Source of the DNA: Mycoplasmopsis columbinasalis | Lineage (GTDB): Bacteria > Bacillota_I > Bacilli_A > Mycoplasmatales > Metamycoplasmataceae | Assembly: GCF_900660705.1 (NCBI RefSeq) | Contig: NZ_LR215043.1 | Coordinates: forward strand, 186,001-250,000 | Length of the DNA stretch: 64,000 nt | Reading direction: 5' to 3' | In this document: piece by piece, positions 13,772 to 25,900 of the stretch | Position numbering within the stretch: the stretch's first letter is position 1 | Layout: each line of letters starts with the position of its first letter | The notes under the pieces: model-generated | Databases searched by the model: none | What the model saw: only the letters and a program-made list of their open reading frames with translations | Told to the model about the DNA's origin: nothing | Program-made: the position numbers and the translations under genes

Positions 13772-14440
13772 CTAAGTTTTGAGATTTTTGAAAATTAAGC
13801 CTCTTGCGTTGTATCTAAGGAAAAGCAACAAGAAAAATGAATTAATGCTTAAGTTAATCAAATTAAAAAGAAAGTAAATAGTGATTGTGGCTAAATAATA
13901 GTTTGGAATATCTAAAAACAATAATTTGTAATTGTTTCACGAACGCGCCAAGTCGAGAAAGCTACCAATTGAAACGTCGCCGTAAAGTCTAAAATATAAA
14001 GGTGTTGAAAGAAAAATGTTAAAAATTAGCAGAAAACCAATTGTGATTAAACTAGTGCACACAACTTTGAAGAAATTGCTTTTTATTTTAGTTTTTTGAA
14101 AAACTAAAAAGACAAAACCGAAAGTCATCTGGGCAAAGAATAAAATCAAATGCCCCAGAATTGCAATCAATTCGTAACCATGTGAACTTAAGAGCGGTCC
14201 AATTCACAACATTAAAAAACCAGTGCTTAGTCCGTAATTTCAGCCAATGTAAATAAAAATGATGGTAATAAAAAAAATTGTGATGTCAAACTTGAGAAAA
14301 TTTGCTAGTGGAAAGATAAAAATTCTCGATCCGATGAAATTAAAAATTAAGCACAAAGCCAAAATAAAGGCACTTGCGACTATTTTTAATGTAGCTTGTG
14401 AATGAAAATAAATACTATCTTTTTGTTTATTTCGTTCCAT
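13772..14440 (-). CDS. Multipass membrane protein, putative ECF transporter S component
   Basis: 222 residues with about five to six hydrophobic segments. The phrase IFPLANFLKFDITIFFI resembles the substrate-binding S subunits of energy-coupling-factor importers (RibU-like proteins have a similar FLKFD segment), which deliver vitamins to a shared ATPase module. The ligand cannot be told from this. The ATG at 14440 lies inside the end of upp (14-base overlap), indicating translational coupling; an in-frame ATG at 14458 is possible. Other explanation: an unrelated small integral membrane protein. Confidence 0.6.
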
Positions 14441-15053
14441 AAATACGATCGCCTGCATCACCAAGACCAGGAATTATATATTTATGTTCATTTAAGTGGT
14501 CATCAAGAGCAGCTAAATAAATTTGAAAATCTTGACCAAAAGCATTCTCTATTTTTGCCACACCTTCATTTACACCCACTAAGCAAACTAACTGGATGTT
14601 AGTAAAACCATCTGCTCTTAATTTTTCAATTGCAAATGCAGCAGAACCTCCAGTAGCAAGCATTGGATCAACTACAAAAATGTAACTATCTTTACTTACT
14701 TGTGGCATTTTGTAATAGTATGAATGTGGTTTATGTGTTTCTTCATCGCGATACATACCAATGTGACCTACTTTAGCTTCAGGAACTAATTTCAACAAAC
14801 CTTCAATCATTGACAAACCTGCCCTGATAATAGGAATAAACACAATATCGCGGTCTAGTTTCGCGCCCTTAAATGCAACTTCATTTGGTGTGATAACAAC
14901 ATGTTCTTTTGGTTGGTAAGATCTAAGCACTTCGTAGACCATCAGTGACGCAATTTCATTTAAATTTTGTCTAAACACTGAGTGATTAGCATTTTTGTCC
15001 CGCATATTGGTTAATTTCATATCAATCAACGGATGGGTAACAACTTTTAACAT
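14427..15053 (-). CDS. upp: Uracil phosphoribosyltransferase
   Basis: A 208-residue salvage enzyme making UMP from uracil and PRPP, the expected size. Motifs: the PRPP-binding VDPMLATGGSA loop, IPIIRAGLSMIEG, and the C-terminal GLGDAGDRIYGTK that contacts uracil. The ATG at 15053 has AAGGAG upstream. First gene of a likely upp-ECF-leuS transcription unit. A tandem 10-bp repeat about 70-90 bases upstream may be an operator. Confidence 0.97.
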   Translation of the reverse strand: MLKVVTHPLIDMKLTNMRDKNANHSVFRQNLNEIASLMVYEVLRSYQPKEHVVITPNEVAFKGAKLDRDIVFIPIIRAGLSMIEGLLKLVPEAKVGHIGMYRDEETHKPHSYYYKMPQVSKDSYIFVVDPMLATGGSAAFAIEKLRADGFTNIQLVCLVGVNEGVAKIENAFGQDFQIYLAALDDHLNEHKYIIPGLGDAGDRIYGTK

Positions 15054-15123
15054 TTTTCTCCTTTAGCACTATCTAATTCTAAATACATAAATAATAGTAC
15101 AAAAAGTATATTTTTGGGTAAAT

Positions 15124-15144
15124 ATGGGACTAAAATGGGACTAA
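15124..15144. repeat. Two tandem copies of ATGGGACTAA, period 11
   Basis: Exact copies at 15124-15133 and 15135-15144, one helical turn apart, upstream of upp (TTAGTCCCAT read on the upp strand). This is the layout of an operator with two same-face half sites. The rest of the 309-base divergent gap holds one 21-bp dyad. Confidence 0.5.
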
Positions 15145-15296
15145 TAGTATAAAATTTGCTAACATTTAGAGAGAAATTTTTGCCAAAATCACTTTTGTTC
15201 ACAAGCGAAAACTGATTTAGAAATGTTTTTAAGTTAGTGAATTCAAGATTGTTTTCAAAATTTTACGAATTCGAATGTTTGAATCGATGTTACAAA

Positions 15297-15317
15297 CATG
15301 TCTATAACATAGAGTTA
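15297..15317. repeat. Intergenic 21-bp dyad, copy 2
   Basis: Core CTATAACATAG at 15302-15312, right TA at 15316-15317. It lies between divergent upp and ychF, about 46 bases before the ychF start. Confidence 0.6.
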
Positions 15318-15362
15318 TTTACATTTTCATCAAAATAACTAATTGCACACAAAGGAGTAAAA

Positions 15363-16466
15363 ATGTCATTAAAAGCCGGAATTGTTGGTTTACCAAATGT
15401 TGGTAAAAGTACATTATTTAGTGCTTTAACCAAATATAAAGTTGAAGCTAATAATTATGTTTTCACCACAATTGAACCAAACATTAGTAGTGTTCCACTC
15501 AAAGACCATCGTCTTTACGAATTAGCAAAAATTGTTAATCCAGAAAAAATTGTGCCAGCAACATTTGACTTTGTTGATATTGCTGGTTTAGTTAAAGGCG
15601 CTTCACGCGGTGAAGGTTTAGGTAATAAATTTCTTGGCAACATTCGCCAAGTAGATGCCATTATTCACGTGGTTAGATGTTTTGAAGATAAAGATATTTT
15701 TCATGTGGCTGGGCGTGTAAATCCTGTTGAAGATGTTGAAGTAATTAACTTTGAATTAATTTATGCAGACCAAGAAACAGTTGAAAATGTGATTCATCGC
15801 ATTACTAAAAAAGCTAAAAGTGGTGACAAACAAGCTGAACTAGAGTTTAATTTAGCTAAAAAAATTAAAGCAACTTTAGAAAATGGGCATTTTGCTAACA
15901 CTTTAATACCTGATTTAAACGATGAAGAAAAGAAAATTTTAAAAAGTTACCAACTTTTGACAGCAAAACCAGTTATTTATGTTGCGAACCTTAGCGCTGA
16001 CCAAATTTTAGAACCAGAAAAATGCGAAAAATTAAACCAATTAAAAGCTTTTATTGGTGACAAAAATAAAATTTTGCCAATTTCTGTGCAATTGGAAAGT
16101 GAAATTATCGAACTTTCAACAGAAGAATCAACCGAATGGCTTTCTTCTTACAATATTAGTTATAGTGGACTTGACTTATTGACACGCGCAGCTTTTGACT
16201 TACTTAACTTAAAAACTTATTTCACTGCTGGCAAAGTGGAAGTGCGAGCTTGAGTTTTCAAAAGCGGATCATTTGCTCCACAGTGTGCTGGTATAATACA
16301 TAGTGATTTCGAAAATAAATTTATTAAAGCAGATATCATTTCTTATCAAGATTTTATTACTTTCGGTGGCGAATTAGGAGCTAGAAATGCCGGCAAAATT
16401 CGTAGCGAAGGTAAAAATTATGTTGTGCAAGATGGTGATGTTTGCCACTTTAAATTTGGAAAATAG
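15363..16466 (+). CDS. ychF: Redox-regulated/ribosome-associated ATPase YchF (Obg family)
   Basis: 367 residues, the standard length. P-loop [11 protein letters not shown] at the N-terminus, [21 protein letters not shown] (the G3 region and the following switch) and a C-terminal TGS-like domain ending [13 protein letters not shown]. YchF binds the ribosome and prefers ATP over GTP. The ATG at 15363 follows AAAGGAG. Two in-frame TGA codons. Promoter not clear; a 21-bp dyad sits at about -50. Confidence 0.97.
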
Positions 16467-16485
16467 TCTCATTTTCCTTCCTTTT

Positions 16486-16559
16486 GGGAGTTTAGTATAA
16501 TGGTAGTACTGCAGCCTCCAAAACTGCTTGCAAGGGTTCGATTCCTTTAACTCCCGCCA
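16486..16559 (+). tRNA. tRNA-Trp (anticodon CCA)
   Basis: A full cloverleaf of 74 bases with encoded CCA: acceptor GGGAGTT/AACTCCC, D arm GTAT/GTAC, anticodon loop CTCCAAA (anticodon CCA), T arm AAGGG-TTCGATT-CCTTT and discriminator G, typical of Trp. The last anticodon-stem pair (C31-A39) is mismatched. It reads UGG; the UGA-reading tRNA-Trp(UCA) must lie elsewhere. It starts 19 bases after ychF. Confidence 0.85.
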
Positions 16560-16599
16560 AATGCCAATGCGCACCTTCAAATTCAAATTTATTCACAAA

Positions 16600-16620
16600 T
16601 AGCGCTATTACATAGTGTTA
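16600..16620. repeat. Intergenic 21-bp dyad, copy 3
   Basis: TA, then core CTATTACATAG at 16605-16615, then TA at 16619-16620. It lies between tRNA-Trp and the convergent end of oppF. Confidence 0.6.
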
Positions 16621-16670
16621 AAAAGCAAATTTAACAAAAAAGATCATTTCAATTTGTGATTTTGAAAGTA

Positions 16671-16704
16671 AAAAACAATAGCTTAGATGTGCTATTGTTT
16701 TTTT
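16671..16704. terminator. Bidirectional terminator at the end of the opp operon
   Basis: Stem AACAATAGC/GCTATTGTT with loop TTAGATGT, flanked by A and T runs, 15 bases beyond the oppF stop. Confidence 0.85.
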
Positions 16705-16718
16705 GTTTATTTTGGTAC

Positions 16719-19148
16719 TTAATTGTCTTGCTGTTTAACTGCATTGATTCACTTTTGCACCTGTGTTTTAGTGCCGTACACAAAATGCTCTTCTTCAACT
16801 TGATAATTTTCTGGCACATTAGGAAATTGTTGCTCATCCAAGTAATCTAAGTCAAAGGAAACGTTTTGGAATTTTTCGTTAGCATTCGAAATTTTAGGAA
16901 TTGCTTTGAATAAATTCACAGTGTAAGGGTGGTAAGGTTGGGCGTAAATTTTTTCGGTACGACCATGTTCAACGATTTTACCAAGGTGCATGATTTGTAC
17001 GTTGTCAGCAATGTATTCAATCATCGATAAGTCGTGCGCAATGAAGATTAAACCAATATTTTTCTTAAGACACAAGTCTTTAAGCAGATTCACCACTTGG
17101 GCTTGGATTGAAATATCAAGTGAAGCAATCGGTTCATCAGCCACAATGACTTTTGGTTGGGTAATAAGTGCCCGTGCAATTACAATTCTTTGTAACTGGC
17201 CACCAGAGAACTCGTGTGGATAACGATAAGCAAATTGTTTTAACAAGCCAACACTTTCCAAAGCATCGTAAATTGTAGTTTTGTAAAGCAAATTAGAAAT
17301 TTTGCGTTTTGCTAAAGGAATTGAATAGATGTGATCATAAAAGTTGTAAACTAGTTCTCATTTGCGAGCTGATAATTCACGAACATTCACTTGTTTTTCG
17401 CTTTCAAGATCAAGTCCTTCAAGGTTCTTTTCAATTCATTTGTAGTTAACACCAAGTAAAATGTAAATATTATTAATATCTTTATTTAAATATTTACGTT
17501 CGATACTAAATGAATTAAGTGTATCTTCACGAACTGCTAAGTCAGATTTATACGAATTAATTACTGTCACAATGTCTTTGTTGTCACGGTTAGGGTTGTT
17601 GGTAATCATTTCTTCAATAAATTTGAAGTATTCTTCTTTAATTTCATCAAATCGTTCGTTGCAAAAAGTTTGGACAGCTAACAATTCGTTATATTTAATT
17701 TCTTGTACTTTAATAGCTTTTGAAAGTTTAATAATTTCACGTTTTAAATCAACTAAACCTTTCAAACGGTTGGTTTGATAGGTTTCTTTAGCTTTAACTA
17801 AATTTTGACGCGCTTGCTCAAGTTCTTGCGGTGAAATTTCAGGAGTAGCGTTTTGCGCAATGATGTTAGTTAAAACTCGCATACGTTCTTGAAATTCTTG
17901 CTCGCGTGCTTCAAATTTAGCTTTGTGGCGTTGTGACTTGGTTACAAATTTGCTATAGTCAAAGTGGAAGTTTTGTGCAATAATGGCAAGCAATTCTTTT
18001 TTCACTTGTGGTGCGAATGGCACTGTGTCTAAGTGTTGTTGGTAAAACTTCTTAATGTAAGCATCAAATTCATTAATTAATTCACGCGTTTCGTCGTAAT
18101 TTAAATAATCACATTCGCCACGCAAGGCTTTGAGTGTTTTAGCGCGTTGCGCAAAGAGTAATTCGTTCTTTAAGTTGAATAAATAGTACTCTAAGTCAGT
18201 CGACATTAAACGAGTAATGTTGATTAAAGATTTTTCATTCTTTGACTCTACAACATAGTTATTAATGACATTTTTCGCATTCTTAGTGAATTCATTTTGT
18301 TCGACTTTGAACTCTTTGTATTCTTGTTTTACCTTTGCAAGATCTTTACTTGCTTGATAAGCAGCTTTCGACATTTTAGCTAACTGTTCTTTTTCAGCTA
18401 AAGTAGCTTTAGCTTGTTCGAGTTCGAGCATAAAGTCAGCAATTTCTTTGTTGCGATATTGCTTTTGTTTTTCGTAATAATATGTCATCAACTTGCTTGA
18501 GTTTGAGTACATATTATTAATAATTTGACTTTCAACTTGTTGCTTTTCGTCTAAATAACCAAAAAAGTTAGTGAAGTTATCATCGAAATCAATCTCAGGA
18601 TCAAAAGAGAAGTTAGTAAAAGTTTCTTTTCACTTGTGTAGTAAGGGTTCACCTAAAGAGTTAATAATCTTTAAGTTTTCTAACTTGAGTTCTAATGCTT
18701 TGATGTGAAAACTATATTTAAAGGCTTGTTTGACAGCGAATCAATCTGAAAAAATGTCTTGAATTTGGCTTTTGATAATGCCATTAACTAAGAGTGGTTC
18801 ACGCAAAATTGAGAACACATTTTGTTGCGAGTTCAATGAAGCGTGAGGATCTTGGAAGATCATTTGCACGTTTTTGTGCAAAAAACGTTTCAACCGGTTA
18901 GAAATTTTCTTACCACTAATAATTTTGTCTTCCAAACGAACAAACCCATTGAAATCATCATATAAACGTAAGATGGTACGCCCTACAGTGGTTTTACCAG
19001 AACCAGATTCACCAATTAAACCTACAATTTCTCCTTCGTGTAAATCAAATGACACCCCATCCACAGCTTTGTTGATAAAACCGTGGTTAACGAAATATTT
19101 CTTTAAATTGTCAATTGACAAAATTACGTTGCGTTCATTTTTATTCAT
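16719..19148 (-). CDS. oppF: Oligopeptide ABC transporter ATPase OppF with a large internal insertion
   Basis: 809 residues, where a typical OppF has about 320. Walker A GESGSGKTT (46-54) and the Q loop FQDPHASLNS (about 97-106) are followed by roughly 450 residues of charged, coiled-coil-like sequence. The ABC signature FSGGQLQR (about 647-654), Walker B VIVADEPIASLD and the H loop FIAHDLS come after it, so the nucleotide-binding fold is split but complete. Long insertions of this kind are known in other mycoplasma OppF proteins. The ATG at 19148 overlaps the oppD stop by 8 bases. It pairs with OppD to energise peptide import through OppBC. Confidence 0.95.
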
Positions 19149-20430
19149 ATTCTTTAAAAGTTTCCTTAAATAATGCTAAACGTTTGAGTAAGTCATCTGA
19201 AAGTTGCACTTTAGGTGCTTCTGGGTGTAACAACCAGGTGGCTGCTGCGTGAGTTGGAGTAATTGGAATTAATGGCGGTTCTTTGTAGAAGTCTATTTCT
19301 AGGGCGTAATCGTTACGTGGTGCAAACGGATCACCAAGTGGTAAATTCGCCATATCTGGTGGTGTACCTTTAATGTTGTAAAGCTTATCTTCACGATTTT
19401 CGGGAATAGCTGAAATTAAAGCTCAAGTGTAAGGGTGGGCTGGTTGGGTGAAAATTTCTTTCTTGGTACCACACTCCACAATTTTACCGGCATACATCAC
19501 GTAAATATAGTCACAGAACTTCGCAATGACACTAATGTTGTGGCTAATAAGAATGATGGAAATTTGGTATTCTTGCCGAATACTTTCAAAGAGCGAAAGC
19601 GCCGAAGCTTGCACGGTGGGATCAAGTGCGGTAGTTGGTTCGTCGGCAATAATTACATCAGGTTTAAGGGCAACTACCATGGTAATTACTACCCGTTGCT
19701 TCATTCCGCCAGACAAAGTGTGTGGGTATTGGTTATAAATTGTTTCGGCATTACGCAAACCAAATTGTTTGAGTAAAGAAACTAAATAAGCTTTCTTTTC
19801 ACCAAATTTTTTGCCTTTTCACTCTAAGTTGGTGTTAAGAGCATCCATGAGTTGTTTCCCAATGGTACGCGTTGGGTTAAGGGAAGTGAGTGGATCTTGG
19901 GGAATGTAACCAATTTTCTTACCACGGATGTATTGTCAATGTTTTTGGTTTCAAATTTTGGTGAGTTCTAAATCACCAATTTGCATTTGGTCACTTGTGA
20001 CAATGCCATTGTGGTTAACGTTAATTAAGGTTTTCGAGGTGACACTTTTACCTGAACCAGACTCGCCAACTAAACCAACAATTTGTCCTTTGTTGACATC
20101 TAAATCAATGCCCCGGACAATGTGGATGGTTTTACTACGTCCAACTGGGAACGACACGTGTAAGTTACGGACTTGTAAAATTTTGTTCTCTGGTAAAGGT
20201 GTAGTAGCAATGTTAGCATACACATTCTCTTGACTCAATTGGTAACGACTTTTGCGTTTGTTGTCGCCATCATACTTGCTCACTTTGATGGCCGGTTTAG
20301 TAAATTTACGTTTTAAATTTTGCCCACGAACTTTTCAACGTTGCACTCAGTTATGTGCGTAATCTTTGCAGCCTTGGGCAAAGTTTTTTCAACTTTTTTT
20401 GAAAATTTTCTTTAATTGTTCTTTTTTCAT
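19141..20430 (-). CDS. oppD: Oligopeptide ABC transporter ATPase OppD
   Basis: 429 residues. A basic N-terminal extension of about 85 residues precedes the ABC domain: Walker A GESGSGKS (122-129), Q loop [15 protein letters not shown], signature LSGGMKQR, Walker [14 protein letters not shown] loop LISHNIS. The C-terminal peptide-transporter motif ([12 protein letters not shown], then [10 protein letters not shown]) replaces the usual cysteine-rich oligopeptide signature. The start at 20430 has AAGG about 9 bases upstream and lies 24 bases after oppC. Confidence 0.96.
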
Positions 20431-20454
20431 AGTGTGAAACCTTCTAAACCATTG

Positions 20455-21735
20455 TTAGTTTCTTTTCTTTCTCATTACCCGTGGGTCTAAAGCATCATGT
20501 AAGCCAAGGGCGATGAATGAAAGTGAAAGTGATAAGAAGAGCAAGATGAGGGTTGGGAGAATGTAAGTTCAGGCGTTGCTGGTGCCAGAGTTAGTTGCAT
20601 CAATAAGAATTTGACCTAAGTTCACATCACTACCTTCAGTTCTAAAGAAACCAAGGAAAGCTAGCGATGCAATTCACATAATGATGCCTGGAATACTACG
20701 TACAAATGAGTTGGCAATTTTACCAATAATAGCTGGTAAAGCGTGGACAAAGACTTGCCGTGAGGTTTTGGCGCCAATGGCACGAGCGGCCGAAATGTAT
20801 TCCTCATTTTTCACTGTAATAATGTACATTCTGGTGCCACCCACAAACCCACTCCAACCAACAAGTGAGAGGGTGATAATGAGCGTTCCTTCATGCGCGC
20901 CAAAGAGCGCAGTGAAAATTAAAATTCAAATCAAGGTTGGTGCTGAGTCGAAAATGTCAATTGCCCGCATTGTCACTGTGTCAATCATTGAACCAGCACG
21001 AAAACCAAGGTAAGCACCTAAACTCACACCAATGATGGCTTGAATTGCTGCAACAATGAAGGAAATTTTAATTGCTTTTCAAGTTGCATACCAGGTACGA
21101 GTTCAAATATCATAAGCAATGGTTTGCTCAGTTCCAAGAATTGGTTTAATTTCCGAAGCACTTCAAATTTTGTCAGCAAGTTGCGTGGTAATTTCACTCG
21201 CCGAGTAAGCTTTAAGACTATCTTGCAAGTTATGTAATCTAAAAAACAAGTAAGCATTATAACGAATGTAGATGTTGTCGCCAACTACTTCTGGTTGCAA
21301 GAAGTCTTGCGTAAAACCACGCCGCACCAATTCAGCATAAATTTGTGGGTGCGTTCCACTTAAATTTTCTCAACTTTTGATGGTTTCTTGCACAACATAG
21401 CCGTCGGTACCTTCACCAATTGGCACTGACACATAAGGTGTTGTGTAAGGTGGGAGGTTCGTTGTGTAGGCAAGATCAGAGATCCGCGCATTCGCTGGAT
21501 AAGGTGAAGTTGCAGGAATAAGAATTGCCATTAATAAGATAATGGTGAAGACCATAAGCGAAATAACTGCTGCTGGCGAGGTAAAGAAACGTTTGAGAAT
21601 TTCCACACCTAAGCGCTTTGGCTTGCCAGCCACAGAACTAGAAGAATATTTACTTCCTTCGGCCATCCGTACTTTTTGGAGTAAATCTTCGCTCAACTTA
21701 TATTTACGATTAAATTCGTCTAAACTAAGCTGCAT
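20455..21735 (-). CDS. oppC: Oligopeptide ABC transporter permease OppC
   Basis: 426 residues. A cytoplasmic N-tail, then a first membrane helix (about 56-74), a large extracellular domain and five further helices. The EAA-type coupling loop EYISAARAIGAKTSRQVFVHAL is present. The C-terminus is the standard GLHDALDPR. The ATG at 21735 overlaps the end of oppB (ATGCAGCTTAG), so translation is coupled. Confidence 0.95.
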
Positions 21736-22876
21736 TAGCTACTCCTTTCGTTTTGGGAAATCTTTCGCGAATTAACTTACGACGAAGTAGTCAATTTTTG
21801 AAGAAAATCGTGTAATTACGTTTTGATTTAGTTGTGTAAGTAATTTTTGGATCAAGAATTGCGTAAGCAACATCAACGATAATCGCCGCTAACAGACCAA
21901 TACTGGTAAAAATAATGGTTGAGAACATAATTACATAAATTTCACCAGTTGAGAAGGCATCGGTGATCACCTGACTAGTACCATTGATATCTCAGAACCG
22001 CTCAATAATAATCGAACCACTAAGCAGACCGAGTAAGGAACCAAAAATTAAACCAAAGAGTGGAATTGAAATATTTCTTGCTACGTATTTAAAGAAAATT
22101 TGTTTTTGGCTCAAACCTTTGGTTTTGGCAATAAGCACATAGTTAGAAGTTAAGACTGTAATCACCACATTACGCGAACTAATGGCAAAAGCTGCTAGTG
22201 ATGAAAGCGTCATAACTGTAATTGGCGGTAAGTAAGCAAGGATATATTCACTATAAGTAATAGTTGCGTCGCCACCATAACGCGGAATTTTTGGTGTAAT
22301 TCCTAGTTTCAGCGCAACTGCAATGGCAATTGGTGCCACAACAAACGATGGCACTGAAATGAAAATTAGCACAAAAACGTTTGTGAAGTTATCAAAGAGT
22401 TTACCCCGTTTGTAACCGGAAACAATACCAAGCGTAAGGCCGAGCGCCATAGAAGCAAACAAGGATGGTACAGTCACAATTAAAGTGGTTTTCAACGGGA
22501 TGAAGAATAACTCAGGAATATTTTTGTATTGCGAAAGAACTAGGTTTTGATCAGCTTTGATGTAAGGACCAAATTCACCTTTAAAAAAGTTGCCAATGTA
22601 AATAAAAAATCTTACAACTACTGGAATTTTAGCGCCCGGAACTAACTCTGAACCCACTTTTGTTGAGTAACGAAATCCATAAATCGCTTCGTTTTTCATT
22701 AAAATTTCATTCAGTGTCACCTGACTACCTGAGTTTTTTGCGGCCAAGAATTCGTCTGTCGATTTTTTAAGAACTGGGTTATTAGGTGAAATAGATGTTA
22801 ACACAAAAACAAAGAAGCTAATGATTGCTAGTGTCAAGATCGCAAAGAGAATCCGATTTGTTATATATTTTCACAT
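21725..22876 (-). CDS. oppB: Oligopeptide ABC transporter permease OppB
   Basis: 383 residues with six predicted helices. N-terminus MWKYITNRILFAILTLAI, the coupling loop VLIAKTKGLSQKQIFFKYVARN, and the C-terminal DVAYAILDPKI typical of OppB. The second codon is TGA (Trp). The gap to oppA is 68 bases and contains a small hairpin (TTAAAC/GTTTAA) that could reduce readthrough from the abundant oppA message. AAAGAAAG is the only ribosome-site candidate. Confidence 0.95.
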
Positions 22877-22944
22877 AACTTAATACTTTCTTTGAATAGA
22901 AAACATATTAAACTTACTGTTTAACATGTTCACTATTTTACATT

Positions 22945-25900
22945 TTATTTATTTGCTTCTTGAGCAGCTTCGTCTTTTTCTTCAGGAGTATTAATTCTTC
23001 AGTCTGCTCAATTAGCAAAACTTGAATTCTTAGTAAATGGTACTAAGTATTTGGTTGAAATAACAACTTTGTTGAATGAACCAATGGTTTTAAGAGATTG
23101 CGAAGTTGGATCACTACCATTGCTGAAAAAGGTTGAAAATTCTTTAAAGAACCCAAGCAAGTATTCTTTCTTTTTATTAAGTGGGTATTGTGCTCAGAAG
23201 TTAGCTGAAATGGTATAAAAAGCGTCTCTGCCATCCTCATTTGTTAATGCTGGATTGTCTGCTTTTTGAACATAAAGGCCAGCATCATTTTGCACAAATT
23301 GTTTGTTAAAACCTTCGCCTTTCAAATATGGAGTGTCAATTAAATGTAATTTATCAACAGGCACACCCTCGAAAAGTCAAGTTTTCGCTTTGTCACCGCC
23401 TTCGTAGCTGTCTCTTAAATATTGAACAAACTCTTCAGCAGTCGCAACAATTTTTGGAAAGTTCTCTAAAACTTTTCTTTCAAAATCATATTTTGAATCA
23501 TCTTTTAATTCGCCCTTAGTAATTTGATAGATGTATGTCAATGCTGGTGCCAAACCATATTCTCATGACAAACCATCAACTGCCGAAAATACATTATCAG
23601 TGTCAGGATTTCAGCCAAGATAAATGTTGGCCAAACCACCATAAGCAACTCTATCTATTCTTTCTTCTCACTGTTGGTCGGTGTCAGCATTTGTAAGATT
23701 AAGTGTAACTTGAATTCTGCTATCCAAGCTTTCAAAAACAGTTTTAAGTAATCTCATTGATTCTTTTAGTTCTTCACTATAAGTACCGATAAGGCTTTCT
23801 AACTTAAGTTCGATTTTTTGTCCCTTAAGTGTTGGGTTTTCTTCGAAGAATTTATCAAGAATTCCCTTCATCACCACTTTTAATTGTTGTGCAACCGGTG
23901 AATATTTTTTATCTTCGATGGTAGATTTACTTAATGCATAAGCCTTCATTTTTTCATAAGAAATTTCATCAAGAAATTCATTACCAACTTGCAATTTAAC
24001 TTTGTTACCCTGAGCATCGATGACAAAAAGACTATTCACTTCTGCTTTGTTCTCATTAAGGGTGCCATATTGATCGTCCTCTGCATATAAATAAGCATCG
24101 GCAGGCATAGCAGGGAAAAATGATTCGCGAGTTTGTTTTGAAAAATTGCTTGCTAAAGTATATCAGTTCACAGAAGTTTTTAAAACTGACCTAAAGGCAA
24201 GACCTAAACCTGCAAAAAACGTTGGAGACGGAACTTGTTGTTCAACTAATTCTTTTTTGGTTTTTCCGTACATCAATAGAGAATATGCATCACTAAATTC
24301 AAATTCTTTTGTGCCGTTAAGTCCACCTCATTTTTTTGAATCAAAGGTAAAGAATAGCGGTCTAGCAACTCTATATAAAACATTTTCTTGATTTACTATT
24401 TGGTTTGGTCTGATAGTAACTGAGTAATTCTTTTCTAATTCTTTCTTATCATTTTCTGATAAAGTTCCATATTGAAGTTGCGAAACTTTGCCATCTTTGA
24501 ATAATTCAAATTGGTCGTGACTAAATTTTACTGGATTGTCAGCTTGTGATTTTCTGTAATAAACATTAATGGTTTGCAATGCATTTGGATTATTAACAAA
24601 ATCTTTTTCTCAGTAATGTTGATTAATGTAGTAAGAACCAATTGCATTTGCTGCATCAAAAGGCGCTTTGTAGTAGTGTCCCACTACATATGAACTAGCA
24701 CTACCTGTTCCTAATCAATACACACCTGTCTTTCAAGCGTTTGATTCACGATCAAGAAATGACATTTGAAGTAAAAAGTCTGCTAAATAGTTACGGTTAT
24801 GACCTGTAGGTATAATTTCACTTAACTTTTTGCCTTGATAGTTATTAATATTTTGATCAAGAATTGCAAGGTCTTGAGCTAAAACTGATTTTTTAGCATT
24901 CAATCATGTTGCGAATTCCTTAATTTTAGCCTCATAAACAGCTTGTTTCTTCTGCAAAGCTTCTATAGCATTGTCAACTTTAGTCCCTGCTGCTTTTTCT
25001 TTTGCTTCTGCAGCATCTTTAGCAGCTTGTGTTTGTTTAGGATCAGCATCTATTTCCGCTTTTTTAGCTTTCGCGATGGCATGTTCTTTTTGTGCTGCTT
25101 TAACTACGTCGCTTGCTTCTTGAATTTCTTCTTCAATCTTTACAAAGTCAGCTTTTCACACTTGTACTTGTTCTGAAGTTTGACCTTCAAAAATTTTATC
25201 AATTACTCTCGCAAGAACAGTGTTAACATCATTTACATAATTTGTTGGCAGAGGTTGTAAAGAAGTGTCTAAACGTAAAAAGTCAATCAATTGGTCGAAA
25301 CGTGGAAATTTACGTTGGTCCTCTTGATTTCGATTTTCCTCAAGTACATTAATGGTAAATACTTTGTTTTTAAGTACATTTTCTAAGTTAGTTAGTTCTT
25401 TGGCTTCTGTTCATTTCGCTACTACTGGAGATCCTACTTTCACTTTATAATCGTTAGTAGTTTTGAGTTTTGTTTGGGCATCATCACTTAAATTTTGCAG
25501 TGTTTGGTCTCTGTCAAGTAAAGCGTTAAAGTCAGCGGTATAAAGTTTTCAAACGTAAGCATTTGGAAAGTGGCTAGTTGGAGAACACTTCTTGCTTGCA
25601 CCGCTTGCAAACAATTTACGTCAAAGCTCGTCAGCAAAAGCATTACCACCTTGTTTATGTCTTGCGGCAGTATCGCTAAAGAATGTTAGTAGTAAAGAAT
25701 TGTAAATGTCTTCTGCTTGTAGCTTGTAACCATTATTATCTTGATCTTTATAATTGGTTCATTTTCCTTCCACGTCTACGTATTTAACATCATCGCGAAT
25801 GACAAATTGAACATTAACAAGATCTTTATTTTTTAAATCTTTCCTGAATTGTGCATTGTTAATTGAACGTGGGTCATCAGAAGTTAATTGTGCTTCAACA

